Notes: generated by a model from the letters alone, not told the origin. Positions 17,451-28,034 are shown, counted from the stretch's first letter. The stretch: 64,000 nt of DNA from Solirubrobacterales bacterium (GCA_021155855.1 JAJNAZ010000003.1:1-64000); one strand, 5' to 3'. A program made the numbers and translations.

Positions 17451-19136
17451 TCAGTCGTGGTCGGGGGGGATGCCCAGGTACGGAAGCGCGAAGCGGGCGA
17501 TCTCGCCGAAGGCGGGCGCGGCGACGGTGCCGCCGTAGTAGTCGCCCTTCGGGTTGTCGACTACCACGGTGACGAGTAACTGCGGGTTCTCGGCCGGGGC
17601 GAAGCCGACGAATGAGGCGACGAACTCGGTCTCGGAATAGACCCCGTCGACGACCTTCTGAGCGGTGCCGGTCTTGCCCGCGAGCGTGTAGCCGGGGACG
17701 GTTACCGCCTCCGCGGTGCCGCCGGCCTCGAGCACGCCCTCGAGCATCTCGCGTAGCTTCTCGGCGTTGGCGCGGCTGATCACCCGCTTGCTCGGCTCCG
17801 GATCGGTCCGCACCCCGTCCTCGGCCAGCACCAGCCGAGGTGTTCGCAGGACGCCGTCGGAGGCGATCGCCGAGTAGCCGGCGGCCATCTGCATCGGCGT
17901 CACCGAGAGCCCCTGGCCGATCGGCAGGTTGCCCATCGTCGAGCCGGAGTAGTCCTCGGGCGTCGGCACGATTCCCTCCTCCTCGCCTGGATAGGCGATC
18001 CCGGTCGGGCTGCCGAAGCCGAACTTGCGGACCCAGGAGTCGAAGCGGTCGCCGAACTGCGGGTCCCCGAACTCGTCGTTGAGCGCCATCCCGATCGTGA
18101 CCGCGCCGACGTTCGAGGACTGGGCGAGGATCTCGGCCACCGAGAGGGTCACATAGCCGCGCGGGTGCGATTCCTCGATCACCCGGTCGGCGACCTGCAG
18201 CGTCGGCGGCAGGTCGAATGGACTCTGCGGGGTCACCACCCGGTCCTCGAGCGCCCCGCCGACGGTGAACGCCTTGAAGGTCGAGCCAGGCTCGTAGGTG
18301 AACCCGGTCGCCATATTGCGCAGCTCGTCCGGCGAGGCCGACTCCGGGTGCGCGGGGTCGAAGCCCGGCAGGCTCGCCATCGCCAGCATTTCGGAGCTGC
18401 GCGGGTCGATGACGATCGCGGTCGCGCCGTCCGGCCGGTAGGTCTCGGCGATCCCCTTGAGCACCCGCTCGGTCTCCGCCTGGAGGGTGGCGTCGATCGT
18501 CAGCCGGAGGTTCGAGCCGGTCTCGGCGCCGGCGATCGTGTTGCGCTCGAGCTCGTCGCCGAGTGCGTCGCGGACGACCTCGCGCTCACCGTCGGTGCCG
18601 TGCAGAAGCTCGTCCTCGGCGGCCTCGAGGCCGGTCAGCCCCTGGTTGTCGACCCCCACGGTGCCGATCAGCTGCGAGGCAAGCTCGCCCTGCGGGTAGA
18701 TCCGCCTGCTATCGGGGAGCAGCCCGATCCCGGCGAGGTCGAGCTCGCGGATCTCCGCCGCCTCGTTGAGGTCCGCCTTGCGCTCGATGTAGGCGAAGCC
18801 CGACTCGCGGTCGGCGAGCTCGCCGAGGATCTCCTCCTCGTCGCCACCGAGCACCTTGGCGAGCTTGTGCGCCGTCTCCTCGGGGTGCTTGACCTGGTAC
18901 GGGGTCGCGAACACGGTCGCCGCATCCTCCGACACGGCCAACTCCTTGCCGGCGCGGTCGAGGATCGTGCCGCGGGAGCCGGGCACGACCACGGTCTCGA
19001 CCTGCTGGTTCTGCGCCTCGGCGCTCAGCGAGCCGCCGTTGATGCCCTGTACCCAGGCGGCGCGGACCAGGACCAACGCCAAGAGGAGCACGAACGCCGC
19101 GAACAGGAGCCCGAGGCGGCGGTCGATCACGCTCAC
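17451..19136 (-). CDS. ftsI: Peptidoglycan transpeptidase / penicillin-binding protein FtsI
   Basis: PBP motifs EPGSTFKAFT, SSNVGAV, AGKTGTAQ; N-terminal TM; dcw position. Confidence 0.95.
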   Translation of the reverse strand: MSVIDRRLGLLFAAFVLLLALVLVRAAWVQGINGGSLSAEAQNQQVETVVVPGSRGTILDRAGKELAVSEDAATVFATPYQVKHPEETAHKLAKVLGGDEEEILGELADRESGFAYIERKADLNEAAEIRELDLAGIGLLPDSRRIYPQGELASQLIGTVGVDNQGLTGLEAAEDELLHGTDGEREVVRDALGDELERNTIAGAETGSNLRLTIDATLQAETERVLKGIAETYRPDGATAIVIDPRSSEMLAMASLPGFDPAHPESASPDELRNMATGFTYEPGSTFKAFTVGGALEDRVVTPQSPFDLPPTLQVADRVIEESHPRGYVTLSVAEILAQSSNVGAVTIGMALNDEFGDPQFGDRFDSWVRKFGFGSPTGIAYPGEEEGIVPTPEDYSGSTMGNLPIGQGLSVTPMQMAAGYSAIASDGVLRTPRLVLAEDGVRTDPEPSKRVISRANAEKLREMLEGVLEAGGTAEAVTVPGYTLAGKTGTAQKVVDGVYSETEFVASFVGFAPAENPQLLVTVVVDNPKGDYYGGTVAAPAFGEIARFALPYLGIPPDHD

Positions 19137-19921
19137 GGCGCCGCCACGCCTCCGCCGTCGACCGGGACCGCGGGCGGCGCTTCGGTTACTGCCTGCGTCT
19201 CGGGCGCGACCTCGGTCTCGGGCGCGACCTCGGTCTCGGGCGCGACCTCGGTCTCGGGCGCCACGACGACCTCGGGCGCCGCGACGGCCTCGGGCTCAGC
19301 CTCGGCCGCCGGATCGATCACCGGCGCGGTCTCCACCGGCGCCGTCTCGACAGGCGCTACCGCAGCGTCGAGCGCCGGCGCGGCGTAGTCGGCGCTCCCG
19401 AGCTCGCCCGCGCGCAGCCGGCGTGCCGCCTCGGCTGCGTCGTCAGCTGACGGGCGCAGGTAACGGATCGAGCCCGCCTCGGGGCTGTAGAGCCCGAGCT
19501 CGGCCGCGGCGGCCTGGATCTCCGGGCTCGAGAGCCTGGTCGCGATGTCGCTTCGCAGGGCCGAGTTCTGGCGCTTGAGCTCCTCGGCGCGGCGCGCGGC
19601 GTCGCTCGAGGAGGCGCTGAAGCTGAGCGCGATCACGTTGAGCGCCACGATCCCGACCAGTAGCGCGCCGAGCAGGCCGATCCAGAGCCGCGAGCGGGTC
19701 AGCCGGACAACGAGCCCGGAGTCGGCGAGCCCGCCGACCGCGCCCGCCGTGCGCCCCACCGCGACCGGGACGAAACCGCTGATCGGAGTTTGGCGGCTGC
19801 GCCGCCGGGGGGTGGTCTTGCGGGCTCCGGACCGGCGGGCCGGAGCCCGTTGCGCGGTCGACCGTCCCGCGGTCGACCGCCGCCCCGGTTTCGAGGTTCT
19901 CGCTGTCGCAGCCGCCGCCAT
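19133..19921 (-). CDS. FtsL/DivIC-like septum protein with basic N-tail and acidic Pro/Glu repeat C-tail
   Basis: Single TM LLGALLVGIVALNVIAL followed by coiled coil RRAEELKRQNSALRSDIATRL; sits between rsmH and ftsI. Confidence 0.75.
   Translation of the reverse strand: MAAAATARTSKPGRRSTAGRSTAQRAPARRSGARKTTPRRRSRQTPISGFVPVAVGRTAGAVGGLADSGLVVRLTRSRLWIGLLGALLVGIVALNVIALSFSASSSDAARRAEELKRQNSALRSDIATRLSSPEIQAAAAELGLYSPEAGSIRYLRPSADDAAEAARRLRAGELGSADYAAPALDAAVAPVETAPVETAPVIDPAAEAEPEAVAAPEVVVAPETEVAPETEVAPETEVAPETQAVTEAPPAVPVDGGGVAAP
19201..19254. repeat. 18-bp tandem repeat (cgggcgcgacctcggtct) x3 plus degenerate copies downstream
   Basis: Direct reading 19201-19218, 19219-19236, 19237-19254; encodes TEVAPE repeats. 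Confidence 0.9.
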
Positions 19922-19924
19922 CTC

Positions 19925-20911
19925 CTACCCCTGCGGGTTTTCGCCCTCTGTGAGGAAACTTCCTGCGCCCGCCAGCTTCCGCGCCGCGCGCAGGCGTGCC
20001 GAGCCCGCGCGGGGATTGCGCTCGATCTCGTCGGGGGTGGGCTTGACCGCCCGCCGGGCCAGCAGCCCGGCCTCGGGCTCGTGGCCGCACCGGCAGACCG
20101 GCAACTCGGGCGGACAGACGCAGCCACGGGCGAGCTCGGCGAAGTAGCGCTTCACGCGGCGGTCCTCGAGCGAGTGAAAGGAGATCGCCGCCAGTCGGCC
20201 GCCCTCGCGCAGCGACGCCCATGCGGCCGGCAGCGCTCGGTCGAGCGACTCGAGCTCGCCGTTGACCGCGATCCGGATCGCCTGGAAGCTGCGCTTCGCC
20301 GGGTGTCCGCGCCCGAAGCGGTAGGCGGGCGGGACCGCCGCCCGGATCGCCTCGACCAGCTCGCCGGTGGTCTCGACCGGGCGCCTGCGGACGATCACGG
20401 CGGCGATCGAACGGGCATGGCGCTCCTCGCCGAACTTACGGATGGTGGCCTCGAGGCGCGCCTGAGGCCACTCGTTGACGAGCTCGCGCGCGGAGAGCTC
20501 CTGGTTGGTGTCCATTCGCATGTCCAGGGGCGCGTCGTAGGAGTAGGAGAAGCCGCGTTCCGCGGCGTCGAGTTGCAGCGAGGAGACGCCGAGGTCCATA
20601 TAGACGACATCGGGTCTGCCGCTGTGGCGATCGAGCCGCTCCAACACCTCGGCGAAGTCGCCGCCGACGAAGCGTGCGGGACAGTCGAGCTGCGGCTCGA
20701 GCTCGGCGAAACGGTCGGCCGACGCGGGGTCACGGTCGACGCACACGAGCGTGCCCGCGGGGCCGATCCGCTCGGCGACCAGGCGGGCGTGCCCGCCGCC
20801 ACCGAAGGTGCAGTCGACGACCAGCTCGCCCGGCCGTGGGTCGAGCAACGCGACGAGCTCGGTTGCCAAGACTGGAACGTGCTCGGTGGGCATGTACGTC
20901 AGTGTGGCCAT
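19925..20911 (-). CDS. rsmH: 16S rRNA (cytosine1402-N4)-methyltransferase
   Basis: HVPVLATELVALLDPRPGELVVDCTFGGGGHARL; VYMDLGVSSLQLD; ISFHSLEDRRVKRYF. Confidence 0.95.
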   Translation of the reverse strand: MATLTYMPTEHVPVLATELVALLDPRPGELVVDCTFGGGGHARLVAERIGPAGTLVCVDRDPASADRFAELEPQLDCPARFVGGDFAEVLERLDRHSGRPDVVYMDLGVSSLQLDAAERGFSYSYDAPLDMRMDTNQELSARELVNEWPQARLEATIRKFGEERHARSIAAVIVRRRPVETTGELVEAIRAAVPPAYRFGRGHPAKRSFQAIRIAVNGELESLDRALPAAWASLREGGRLAAISFHSLEDRRVKRYFAELARGCVCPPELPVCRCGHEPEAGLLARRAVKPTPDEIERNPRAGSARLRAARKLAGAGSFLTEGENPQG

Positions 20912-20935
20912 CGCCGCTCGTCGTCCGCCATCCGG

Positions 20936-21379
20936 TCAAGCCGCTCCGGGACCGGCGGCGAGCTCCTCGGCCATCCGCTCGGCCTGCTCGTCGAGCTCCG
21001 CGTAATGCTCGGTCCAACGGGTCGTGCTCCAGACCTCAAGATGGTCGGCGACGCCGACGACCATGCAGGCGCCTCCGAGGCCGGCGTGGTCGATCAGGTG
21101 CCTCGCGATCCGCACCCGGCCGGCGGAGTCGAGCGACTCGTCCTGAGCCGATGCGTTGAAGCGCCGGTACATCATCCGGCCCTTGCGACCGAGCCGGTTG
21201 AGGTCGGTGAGGAACCGCTGGCTGAACTCTTCATAACCACTCGGCGTGTAGAGCTCGACGCAGGGGTCGAGGCCGGCGACGAGAACGATCCCCTCGGACA
21301 GCGGGGCGCGGAAACGCGCCGGCACCGTGAGCCGATCTTTGGAGTCGAGGCTGTGCTCGTACTGACCGCGAAATGCCAA
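20936..21379 (-). CDS. mraZ: Transcriptional regulator MraZ
   Basis: FRGQYEHSLDSKDRLTVPARFR ... AGRVRIARHLIDHAGL (AbrB-like duplicated fold); TTG start. Confidence 0.92.
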   Translation of the reverse strand: MAFRGQYEHSLDSKDRLTVPARFRAPLSEGIVLVAGLDPCVELYTPSGYEEFSQRFLTDLNRLGRKGRMMYRRFNASAQDESLDSAGRVRIARHLIDHAGLGGACMVVGVADHLEVWSTTRWTEHYAELDEQAERMAEELAAGPGAA

Positions 21380-21461
21380 TGGCTTGAGGAGGGAAGAAAT
21401 CTGGACCGGAGTGGCGAGGTGGGAGGAGCCTCACCACCCCGGTCCCTGGATCAACTCGTGG

Positions 21462-21486
21462 GGCCACGCTAACCCACTCTGTCCCA
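21462..21486 (-). promoter_or_regulatory. Putative MraZ operator: three 10-nt-spaced TGGNN boxes
   Basis: Minus strand TGGGA-cagag-TGGGT-tagcg-TGGCC about 83 bp upstream of mraZ. Confidence 0.65.
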
Positions 21487-21766
21487 CTTTGCAACACAGC
21501 CTTGTCGCGGGATTGGAACCGATCCGTCGGACGGACTTGCTATTGGCGCCGACGCGTCGGCCGTTTAGCGCTTGCGCATGCGGCTTCGCGGCCCCTGCGA
21601 CGGGCCTGTCCGGCGGCACGCAGCGGGGCCTCAGCTGCAACCGTCGTTGCAGATAGGGTCACCGGATGATCGGCGAGCCATCCCCCGAGACGGCCGACGC
21701 GGCCGGCCGGCCGCCTCCCGGAGCCGGGCCGGCGATCCCGAAGCCCGAGCCTGCTGATCTGCCCCG

Positions 21767-22279
21767 GTGCCCGAGGACGCCGATGACACCCGCGGGCACC
21801 ACCTCGGGCGGCTGCTTCGCCGACCGCTGACGCTGACGCTCGGCGGAATCGCGCTCGCGGTCGCGTTCGTCGCCGGGCTCGCGGCGGTCGGCGTCCTGAT
21901 CGGCGCCGCGGCCGCGGTCGGTGCGATCCTGCTGACCCTGCTCGTGGTCTGGCCGCTGGACGTGTTCCGCAAGCGCCAGCGAGTCGAGCACGAGTCCGAT
22001 GCCGTCGACAAGAAGTTCGAGATCTTCACCGGTGAGAACGACGACCTCAACCGCGCTCGTCAGGTCCTCTCCCCCACGTTCCTCGTCTGGCTCGACAGCC
22101 ACTCACCCGAGGCCTACGCGTTCGAGCTCGTCCGCGGGTCGCTGGTCTGCAACGTCAAGGGCCACAAGAAGTCGGCCCCGGAGCTCGACTTCCTCTGCAC
22201 CGCCTCGGCCGCGGTTGCCCGCCGGCTGCAGGAGGAGGCGACCGAGCCCAGCGGGCCCGCTGCCTCCGGGACCCTCTGA
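21767..22279 (+). CDS. Hypothetical membrane protein
   Basis: GTG start; two TM segments then conserved-looking globular domain (FEIFTGENDDLNRARQVLSPTFLVWLDSHSPEAYAFEL). Confidence 0.65.
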   Translation: MPEDADDTRGHHLGRLLRRPLTLTLGGIALAVAFVAGLAAVGVLIGAAAAVGAILLTLLVVWPLDVFRKRQRVEHESDAVDKKFEIFTGENDDLNRARQVLSPTFLVWLDSHSPEAYAFELVRGSLVCNVKGHKKSAPELDFLCTASAAVARRLQEEATEPSGPAASGTL

Positions 22280-22283
22280 GGAT

Positions 22284-22973
22284 TCAGAACGGCAGGTTGT
22301 CGGCCTCGAGCGTCGCTACCGCCCAGTCGGCGCCGGCGTCGCGAAGCTGCTCGACCGAGTACTCGCCGGTGGCCACGCCCAGCACCTTGACCGCGGCGCC
22401 GTGGCCGGCCTCGACGTCGAGCGGCGTGTCACCGACGGCGATCGAGCCGTCGCGGTCGAGTCGGCCGCCGGCAGCGCGCGCCGCGCGGTCGAGCGCCTTG
22501 CGGCAGACGTCGACCCGCTCGTCGGCGTCGGAGCCGTAGCCGCCGAAGGCGAAGTAGCGATTGAGGTCGGCGCGGGCGAGCTTGATGTGCGCCGCGGGCT
22601 CGGTGTTGCCGGTGATCAGGCCGACCAACCGCCCCTCGCCGGTGAGCCGCCGAAGCAGCGCCTCGACCCCCGGCATCACCCGGTAGCCGGGCGAGGTCTC
22701 AACCTCAGCGACCAGGTAGCGCTGGCGGAGCATGATCAGCTTCGCCATCTCGTCGCCCTCCGGATCACGCCCGATCGCACCCCGAAAGCACTCGAGGCCG
22801 ACCTCGGGGTCGGGGACGCCCTTGCCGGTGTACTCGGGCACGTTCACGTCGACGCCGTGCAGCTCCAGAAAGGCCCGGCGCCAGGCGCGATCGCTGGCGC
22901 CCCCGGTCGAGATCAGGGTGCCGTCGATGTCGAGCAGGAGCGCGGCGGGGGGCGCCGAGCCCGAATCAGCCAC
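22284..22973 (-). CDS. HAD-superfamily hydrolase
   Basis: [33 protein letters not shown]. Confidence 0.9.
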   Translation of the reverse strand: MADSGSAPPAALLLDIDGTLISTGGASDRAWRRAFLELHGVDVNVPEYTGKGVPDPEVGLECFRGAIGRDPEGDEMAKLIMLRQRYLVAEVETSPGYRVMPGVEALLRRLTGEGRLVGLITGNTEPAAHIKLARADLNRYFAFGGYGSDADERVDVCRKALDRAARAAGGRLDRDGSIAVGDTPLDVEAGHGAAVKVLGVATGEYSVEQLRDAGADWAVATLEADNLPF

Positions 22974-24612
22974 CGCTGCGGTGGGCTCGGTAGCGCCGGA
23001 TCAACGCGCTGGTCGAGCTGTCGTGGGCGAGCTCGGGCTCATCCGGGCTCTGCAGCTCGGGCACGATCCGCTTCGCCAGCACCTTGCCGAGCTCGACCCC
23101 CCACTGGTCGAAGGAGTTGATGTTCCAGACGGTTCCCTGGGTGAAGACACTGTGCTCGTACAGCGCCACCAGGCTGCCCAGCGTCTCCGGGGTCAGCCGC
23201 CGGGCGAGGATCGTGTTCGTCGGCCGGTTGCCCTCGAAGACGCGGTGCGGGACCAGCGCCTCGGGCGTGCCCTCGGCGCGCACCTCGTCGGCGGTCTTGC
23301 CGAAGGCGAGCGCCTCGGCCTGAGCGAAGACGTTCGCGAGCAGCAGGTCGTGGTCGTCGCCGAGCGGGTTAAGCGGCTCGCAGAAGCCGATCAGGTCGCA
23401 CGGGATCAGCTTCGTTCCCTGGTGGATCAGTTGGTAGAAGGAGTGCTGGCCGTTGGTCCCGGGCTCGCCCCAGTACACGGCGCCGGTCTCGTAGTCGACC
23501 CGGGTGCCGTCGAGGGTCACGTGCTTGCCGTTCGATTCCATCGTCAGCTGCTGCAGGTAGGCGGGAAAACGCTTCAGGTACTGCTCGTAGGGCAGCACCG
23601 CCACCGTCCGGGCGCCGAACAGGTCTCCGTACCAGACCGCCAGCAGCCCCATCAGGGCCGGCAGGTTGCGCTCGGTGGGCGCCTCGCGGAAGTGCTCGTC
23701 GATCGCGTGAAACCCGGCCAGCATCTCGGCGAACGCCCCGGGGCCCACGGCGAGCATGGTCGAGAGCCCGATCGCGGAGTCCATCGAGTAGCGCCCGCCG
23801 ACCCAGTCCCAGAACTCGAACATGTTCTCGGTGTCGATCCCGAACTCCGCCACCCCGGCGTCATTGGTCGAGACGGCGACGAAGTGCTTCGCGATCGCCG
23901 CCTTGTCGCCGCCCAGCCCGGCCAGCGCCCACTCGCGCGCCGTGCGGGCGTTGGTCATCGTCTCCAGGGTGGTGAAGGTTTTCGAGCAGACGACGAACAG
24001 GGTCACCGCCGGGTCGAGGTCGCGGGTCGCCTCGGCGAAGTCCGTGCCGTCGACGTTGGAGACGAAGCGGAACGTCATCTCGCGATTCGAGTAGTGGCGA
24101 AGCGCTTCGTATGCCATCACCGGCCCGAGGTCGGATCCGCCGATGCCGATGTTGATCACGTTGCGGATCGGCTCGCCCGTGTGGCCGCGCCACTCCCCCG
24201 AGCGCACCCGCTCGCAGAAGGCGCCCATCCGGTCGAGCACCGCGTGCACCTGCTTGACCACGTCGGTGCCGTCGACCACCAGCGAGCGCTCGCGCGGCAT
24301 CCGCAGCGCCACGTGCAGCACCGAGCGGTCCTCCGAGACGTTAATCCGCTCGCCACGGAACATCGCCTCGCGGCGCTCGGCCAGCCCGCGTTCCGCGGCC
24401 AAGGCGGCGAGCAGGTCGATGGTCTCGTCGCTGATGCGGTTCTTCGAGAAGTCGAGCTGGAGGCCGGCCGCCTCCGCGACGAGCCGCTCGCCGCGCGCGG
24501 AATCGGCCGCGAACAGGTCGCGAAGGTGGGTGCTTCCGATCTCGGCATTGTGGGCCTCGAGGCGCTTCCAAGCGTCCAGTGAACGGAGGGTCATCGGGGT
24601 GTCGGCGGCCAT
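22966..24612 (-). CDS. pgi: Glucose-6-phosphate isomerase
   Basis: [47 protein letters not shown]. Confidence 0.96.
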   Translation of the reverse strand: MAADTPMTLRSLDAWKRLEAHNAEIGSTHLRDLFAADSARGERLVAEAAGLQLDFSKNRISDETIDLLAALAAERGLAERREAMFRGERINVSEDRSVLHVALRMPRERSLVVDGTDVVKQVHAVLDRMGAFCERVRSGEWRGHTGEPIRNVINIGIGGSDLGPVMAYEALRHYSNREMTFRFVSNVDGTDFAEATRDLDPAVTLFVVCSKTFTTLETMTNARTAREWALAGLGGDKAAIAKHFVAVSTNDAGVAEFGIDTENMFEFWDWVGGRYSMDSAIGLSTMLAVGPGAFAEMLAGFHAIDEHFREAPTERNLPALMGLLAVWYGDLFGARTVAVLPYEQYLKRFPAYLQQLTMESNGKHVTLDGTRVDYETGAVYWGEPGTNGQHSFYQLIHQGTKLIPCDLIGFCEPLNPLGDDHDLLLANVFAQAEALAFGKTADEVRAEGTPEALVPHRVFEGNRPTNTILARRLTPETLGSLVALYEHSVFTQGTVWNINSFDQWGVELGKVLAKRIVPELQSPDEPELAHDSSTSALIRRYRAHRSGG

Positions 24613-24647
24613 CGGCGCAAGCGTATTCACCCGCATAGACTGCTGTC

Positions 24648-26276
24648 GTGGAAGAGCGGGTCAGGGCGATCGGGGCCGCCCTCCACGTGGTGCCGCAGCC
24701 CGGTCACCCTCCCCGAGTCGTGGCAACGCGGGCCAGCCCGACGGCCGTCCTCGCCACCGCCTGCGGGATCCTGTTCTTGATCGGGGTCAACACGACGGCG
24801 ATCAACACGGCTCTGAACGGAATCGCCGCCGACCTCGCGATGGGCACCGGCGAGCTGGCCTGGTCGGTCGGCATCTACCTGCTCGCCGTTGCAGCGTTCG
24901 TGCTCTTGGGCGGCCGGCTCGGTGACCTGTTCGGCGAGCGCGCGATGATCCTCGCCGGACTGGCGATCTACGGCCTCGGAGCGCTGCTGGTGGCGATCGC
25001 CGGCACGGGCCTGATCATCATCGCGGGGCGCGCGGTCCAGGGCCTCGGTGGCGCGGTCCTGATGCCGGCGACGATGGCGGTCCTGAGAATCGCCTACCCG
25101 CCCGAGCGCCAGGGCCTAGCGCTCGGGGTCTGGGGCGCCGTGGGCGGCGCGGCCTTCGCTCTCGGTCCGCTGATCGGCGGCGCGTTCACCGACACGATCG
25201 GCTGGCGCTGGATCTGGTGGGCGACGCTGATCGCGGCGGCTTGCCTGGCGCTGACGGCGCTGACGGTGATGCGCGCGATGCCGCGCCCGAGCGAGCGACC
25301 GCGGTTCGACTGGCCCGGCATCGCCCTGCTGCCGGTGGCCCTGTTCGGCCTCATCCTCGCGATCCAGCAGGGACCAAGTTGGGGGTGGGGATCGGTGCCG
25401 ACGATCGCCGCGTTCGCGGTCTCGATCGCCGCCCTCGTCGCGCTGGTGGTGGTCGAGAGGCGGCGCGAGGTTGCCGGCCGTGATCCGATGCTGCACCTGG
25501 GGCTGCTGCGGACGCGCGAGCTGCTCGGCGCGAACATCGGAACATTCGCGAACGCGGTCACCCTGATTGGCGTGCTCTTCTTCTTCAACCTCTACGTCCA
25601 GTCGGCGTTCACGCTCGACGAGTCGGCGCTCGTCGCCAGCGTCGAGCTCTTGCCCTATGGAGGCGCCATGTTCATCGCCTCTCTGGTGATCGGCCCGGTC
25701 TGCGACCGGGTCGGGTTTCGCTGGCCGATCGCGGTCGGGCTGGCGCTGATGGGACTTGGCGGCATTCTGACGGCCGAGATCGACGTTGGCGACGGCTACG
25801 GCTCGCTCTGGGGGCCGACGGCGATTCTCGGCGTCGGCGTCGGCGTCACTTTCTCGCAGCCGTCGGCCGCCGGACTTCGCTCGGTGCCCGCCGGAAAGGC
25901 GGGCGAGGCATCCGGGATCATCAACGTCGCCCGTTACATCGGCGCCGGGCTCGCGATCTCGATCGGCAGCGTCACGTTCGTCACGGTCGCGAGTGACGAC
26001 CTCGGCGACGCGCGCGCTGCCGCGGGGCTTCCGGGTGCCGAGCGCACCACCCTGGACCAGACCCTGACCGAGGCTTCGGCCGATGTCGAGAGCATCGAGC
26101 GCAGCCTCGACCGACGGGAGCGGGCGGCGCTGCGGGCCAGCGCCCCGACGGCGGTCGTCGACGGCTTCGCCGCGGTCATGCGCGGGCTCGGGATCTTCAT
26201 GATCGCGTGCGCCGCGGTGTGGATCGGGCTGATGCGACCGCAGCACGCCACGGCGCCCGGCGCCGCCGCTCGCTGA
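24648..26276 (+). CDS. MFS transporter (DHA2/EmrB-QacA-like)
   Basis: About 14 hydrophobic helices; [30 protein letters not shown]. Confidence 0.88.
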   Translation: MEERVRAIGAALHVVPQPGHPPRVVATRASPTAVLATACGILFLIGVNTTAINTALNGIAADLAMGTGELAWSVGIYLLAVAAFVLLGGRLGDLFGERAMILAGLAIYGLGALLVAIAGTGLIIIAGRAVQGLGGAVLMPATMAVLRIAYPPERQGLALGVWGAVGGAAFALGPLIGGAFTDTIGWRWIWWATLIAAACLALTALTVMRAMPRPSERPRFDWPGIALLPVALFGLILAIQQGPSWGWGSVPTIAAFAVSIAALVALVVVERRREVAGRDPMLHLGLLRTRELLGANIGTFANAVTLIGVLFFFNLYVQSAFTLDESALVASVELLPYGGAMFIASLVIGPVCDRVGFRWPIAVGLALMGLGGILTAEIDVGDGYGSLWGPTAILGVGVGVTFSQPSAAGLRSVPAGKAGEASGIINVARYIGAGLAISIGSVTFVTVASDDLGDARAAAGLPGAERTTLDQTLTEASADVESIERSLDRRERAALRASAPTAVVDGFAAVMRGLGIFMIACAAVWIGLMRPQHATAPGAAAR

Positions 26277-26339
26277 CCGGCTGGATCGGGGTTGCATAGG
26301 ATTGGGTCGCTCGGGTGGGAGCGATCGAAGGGAGCCATC

Positions 26340-27368
26340 TTGAGCAGCGGGTCGGAGCTCGGAATCGTCGGTCTCGGCAGGATGGGGGCGAACATCGCCC
26401 GGCGGCTGATGCGCGACGGGCACCGCTGCGTCGTCTATGACGTGAAGCCCGATCCGGTCGAGGAGCTCGCCGGCGAGGGCGCCGACGGCGCCGCCTCGCT
26501 CGCGGAGCTGGCTTCGAAGCTGTCGCCACCCCGCGCCGTCTGGGTCATGGTCCCGGCGGGTGAGATCACCGAGCAGACCGTCAGCGACGTCGCCACCGAG
26601 CTCGAGGCGGGCGACGCGATCATCGACGGCGGCAACTCCTACTACCGCGACGACATCCGCCGCGCCGGCGAGGTCGCCGAACACGGGATCGACTACATCG
26701 ATTGCGGCACGTCGGGCGGGGTCTTCGGCCTCGAGCGGGGCTACTGCATGATGATCGGCGGGCCCGACGACGCTGTGCGACGGCTGGATCCGATCTTCGC
26801 CACCCTCGCGCCCGGCGTCGACTCGGCCCCGAGGACCCCCGGCCGAGACGGTGATCCCACGCCGGCCGAGAACGGCTATCTGCATTGCGGGCCGACGGGC
26901 GCCGGGCACTTCGTGAAGATGGTCCACAACGGGATCGAATACGGCGTCATGGCCGCCTACGCCGAGGGCCTCAACATCCTCCGCAACGCGAACGCCGGCA
27001 AGATCGAACGCGAGGGCGACGCGGAGACGGCGCCACTCGAACACCCCGAGTACTACCAGTACGACCTCGACGTCCCCGAGGTGGCGGAGGTCTGGCGGCG
27101 TGGCAGCGTGATCGGCTCCTGGTTGCTCGACCTGACCGCGGCCGCCCTGAAGCAGTCGGCGGACCTGTCCGCCTTCGCCGGTCGCGTCTCCGATTCCGGT
27201 GAGGGCCGCTGGACCTCTATCGCGGCGATCGAGGAGGGCGTCCCGGCGCCGGTCCTGAGCACGGCGCTGTACGAGCGATTCTCCTCCCGCGACCTCGATG
27301 ACTACGCCGACAGGGTGCTCTCGGCGATGCGAAAGCAGTTCGGCGGCCACGAGGAGAAACAGGCCTGA
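26340..27368 (+). CDS. gnd: 6-phosphogluconate dehydrogenase, decarboxylating (GndA-type)
   Basis: ELGIVGLGRMGANIARRLMRDGHRCVVYD; GNSYYRDDIRRA; DCGTSGGVFGLERGYCMMIGG; TTG start with GAAGGGAG SD. Confidence 0.92.
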   Translation: MSSGSELGIVGLGRMGANIARRLMRDGHRCVVYDVKPDPVEELAGEGADGAASLAELASKLSPPRAVWVMVPAGEITEQTVSDVATELEAGDAIIDGGNSYYRDDIRRAGEVAEHGIDYIDCGTSGGVFGLERGYCMMIGGPDDAVRRLDPIFATLAPGVDSAPRTPGRDGDPTPAENGYLHCGPTGAGHFVKMVHNGIEYGVMAAYAEGLNILRNANAGKIEREGDAETAPLEHPEYYQYDLDVPEVAEVWRRGSVIGSWLLDLTAAALKQSADLSAFAGRVSDSGEGRWTSIAAIEEGVPAPVLSTALYERFSSRDLDDYADRVLSAMRKQFGGHEEKQA

Positions 27369-28027
27369 GGTTCGAGGCTCTGGAGGGCGCCGACGCGGCC
27401 GCGCGGCGCGGCGCGGCGCTGATCGCCGAGCGCACCCGCGCCGCGGTGGCCGAGCGCGGGCTGTTCACGCTGGCGATCAGCGGCGGTCGCTCGCCCTGGC
27501 CGATGTTCGAGCTGCTCGCCGCCGACCCCGAGATGCCGATCGGGGAAATCGAGCTGTTCCAGGTCGACGAGCGGGTCGCACCCGACGGCGATCCGGACCG
27601 CAACTGGACCCACGCGGAAGCGGCGCTGCCCCTGGACCGGTTCCGCGCCGCGCACCCGATGCCGGTCACCGAGATCGATCTCGCCGCCGCCGCGGCCGAG
27701 TATGAGGCGCTGCTCCCGGATCGCCTCGACCTCGTCCACCTCGGACTCGGCCCGGACGGTCACACCGCATCGCTGGTCCCGGGCGATCCGGTGCTCGATG
27801 TCTCCGACCGCCGCGTCGCGGTCACCGGGGGCGAGTATCAGGGCCGACGGCGGATGACGCTCACCTATCCGGCCCTCGCCAAGGCGCGGCAGATCGTCTG
27901 GCTGGTGCTGGGCGAGGGCGCGCGCGACGCACTGGCGCTGCTGCGTCGGGGCGACCGGTCGATCCCCGGCGGTCGGGTCGAGCGCGCCAATGCACTGGTG
28001 CTCGCCGATCGGGCCGCTGCCGACTGA
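27365..28027 (+). CDS. pgl: 6-phosphogluconolactonase
   Basis: RGLFTLAISGGRSPWPMFELLAAD; FQVDERVAPDGDPDRNW; HLGLGPDGHTASLVPG; N-terminal helix requires start upstream of GTG 27446. Confidence 0.88.
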   Translation: MRFEALEGADAAARRGAALIAERTRAAVAERGLFTLAISGGRSPWPMFELLAADPEMPIGEIELFQVDERVAPDGDPDRNWTHAEAALPLDRFRAAHPMPVTEIDLAAAAAEYEALLPDRLDLVHLGLGPDGHTASLVPGDPVLDVSDRRVAVTGGEYQGRRRMTLTYPALAKARQIVWLVLGEGARDALALLRRGDRSIPGGRVERANALVLADRAAAD

Positions 28028-28034
28028 GCCGCGC

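Noticed and set aside
22732-24582. 616-aa plus-strand ORF
   Set aside because: Antisense to pgi
25116-27350. 744-aa minus-strand ORF
   Set aside because: Antisense to the MFS transporter and gnd
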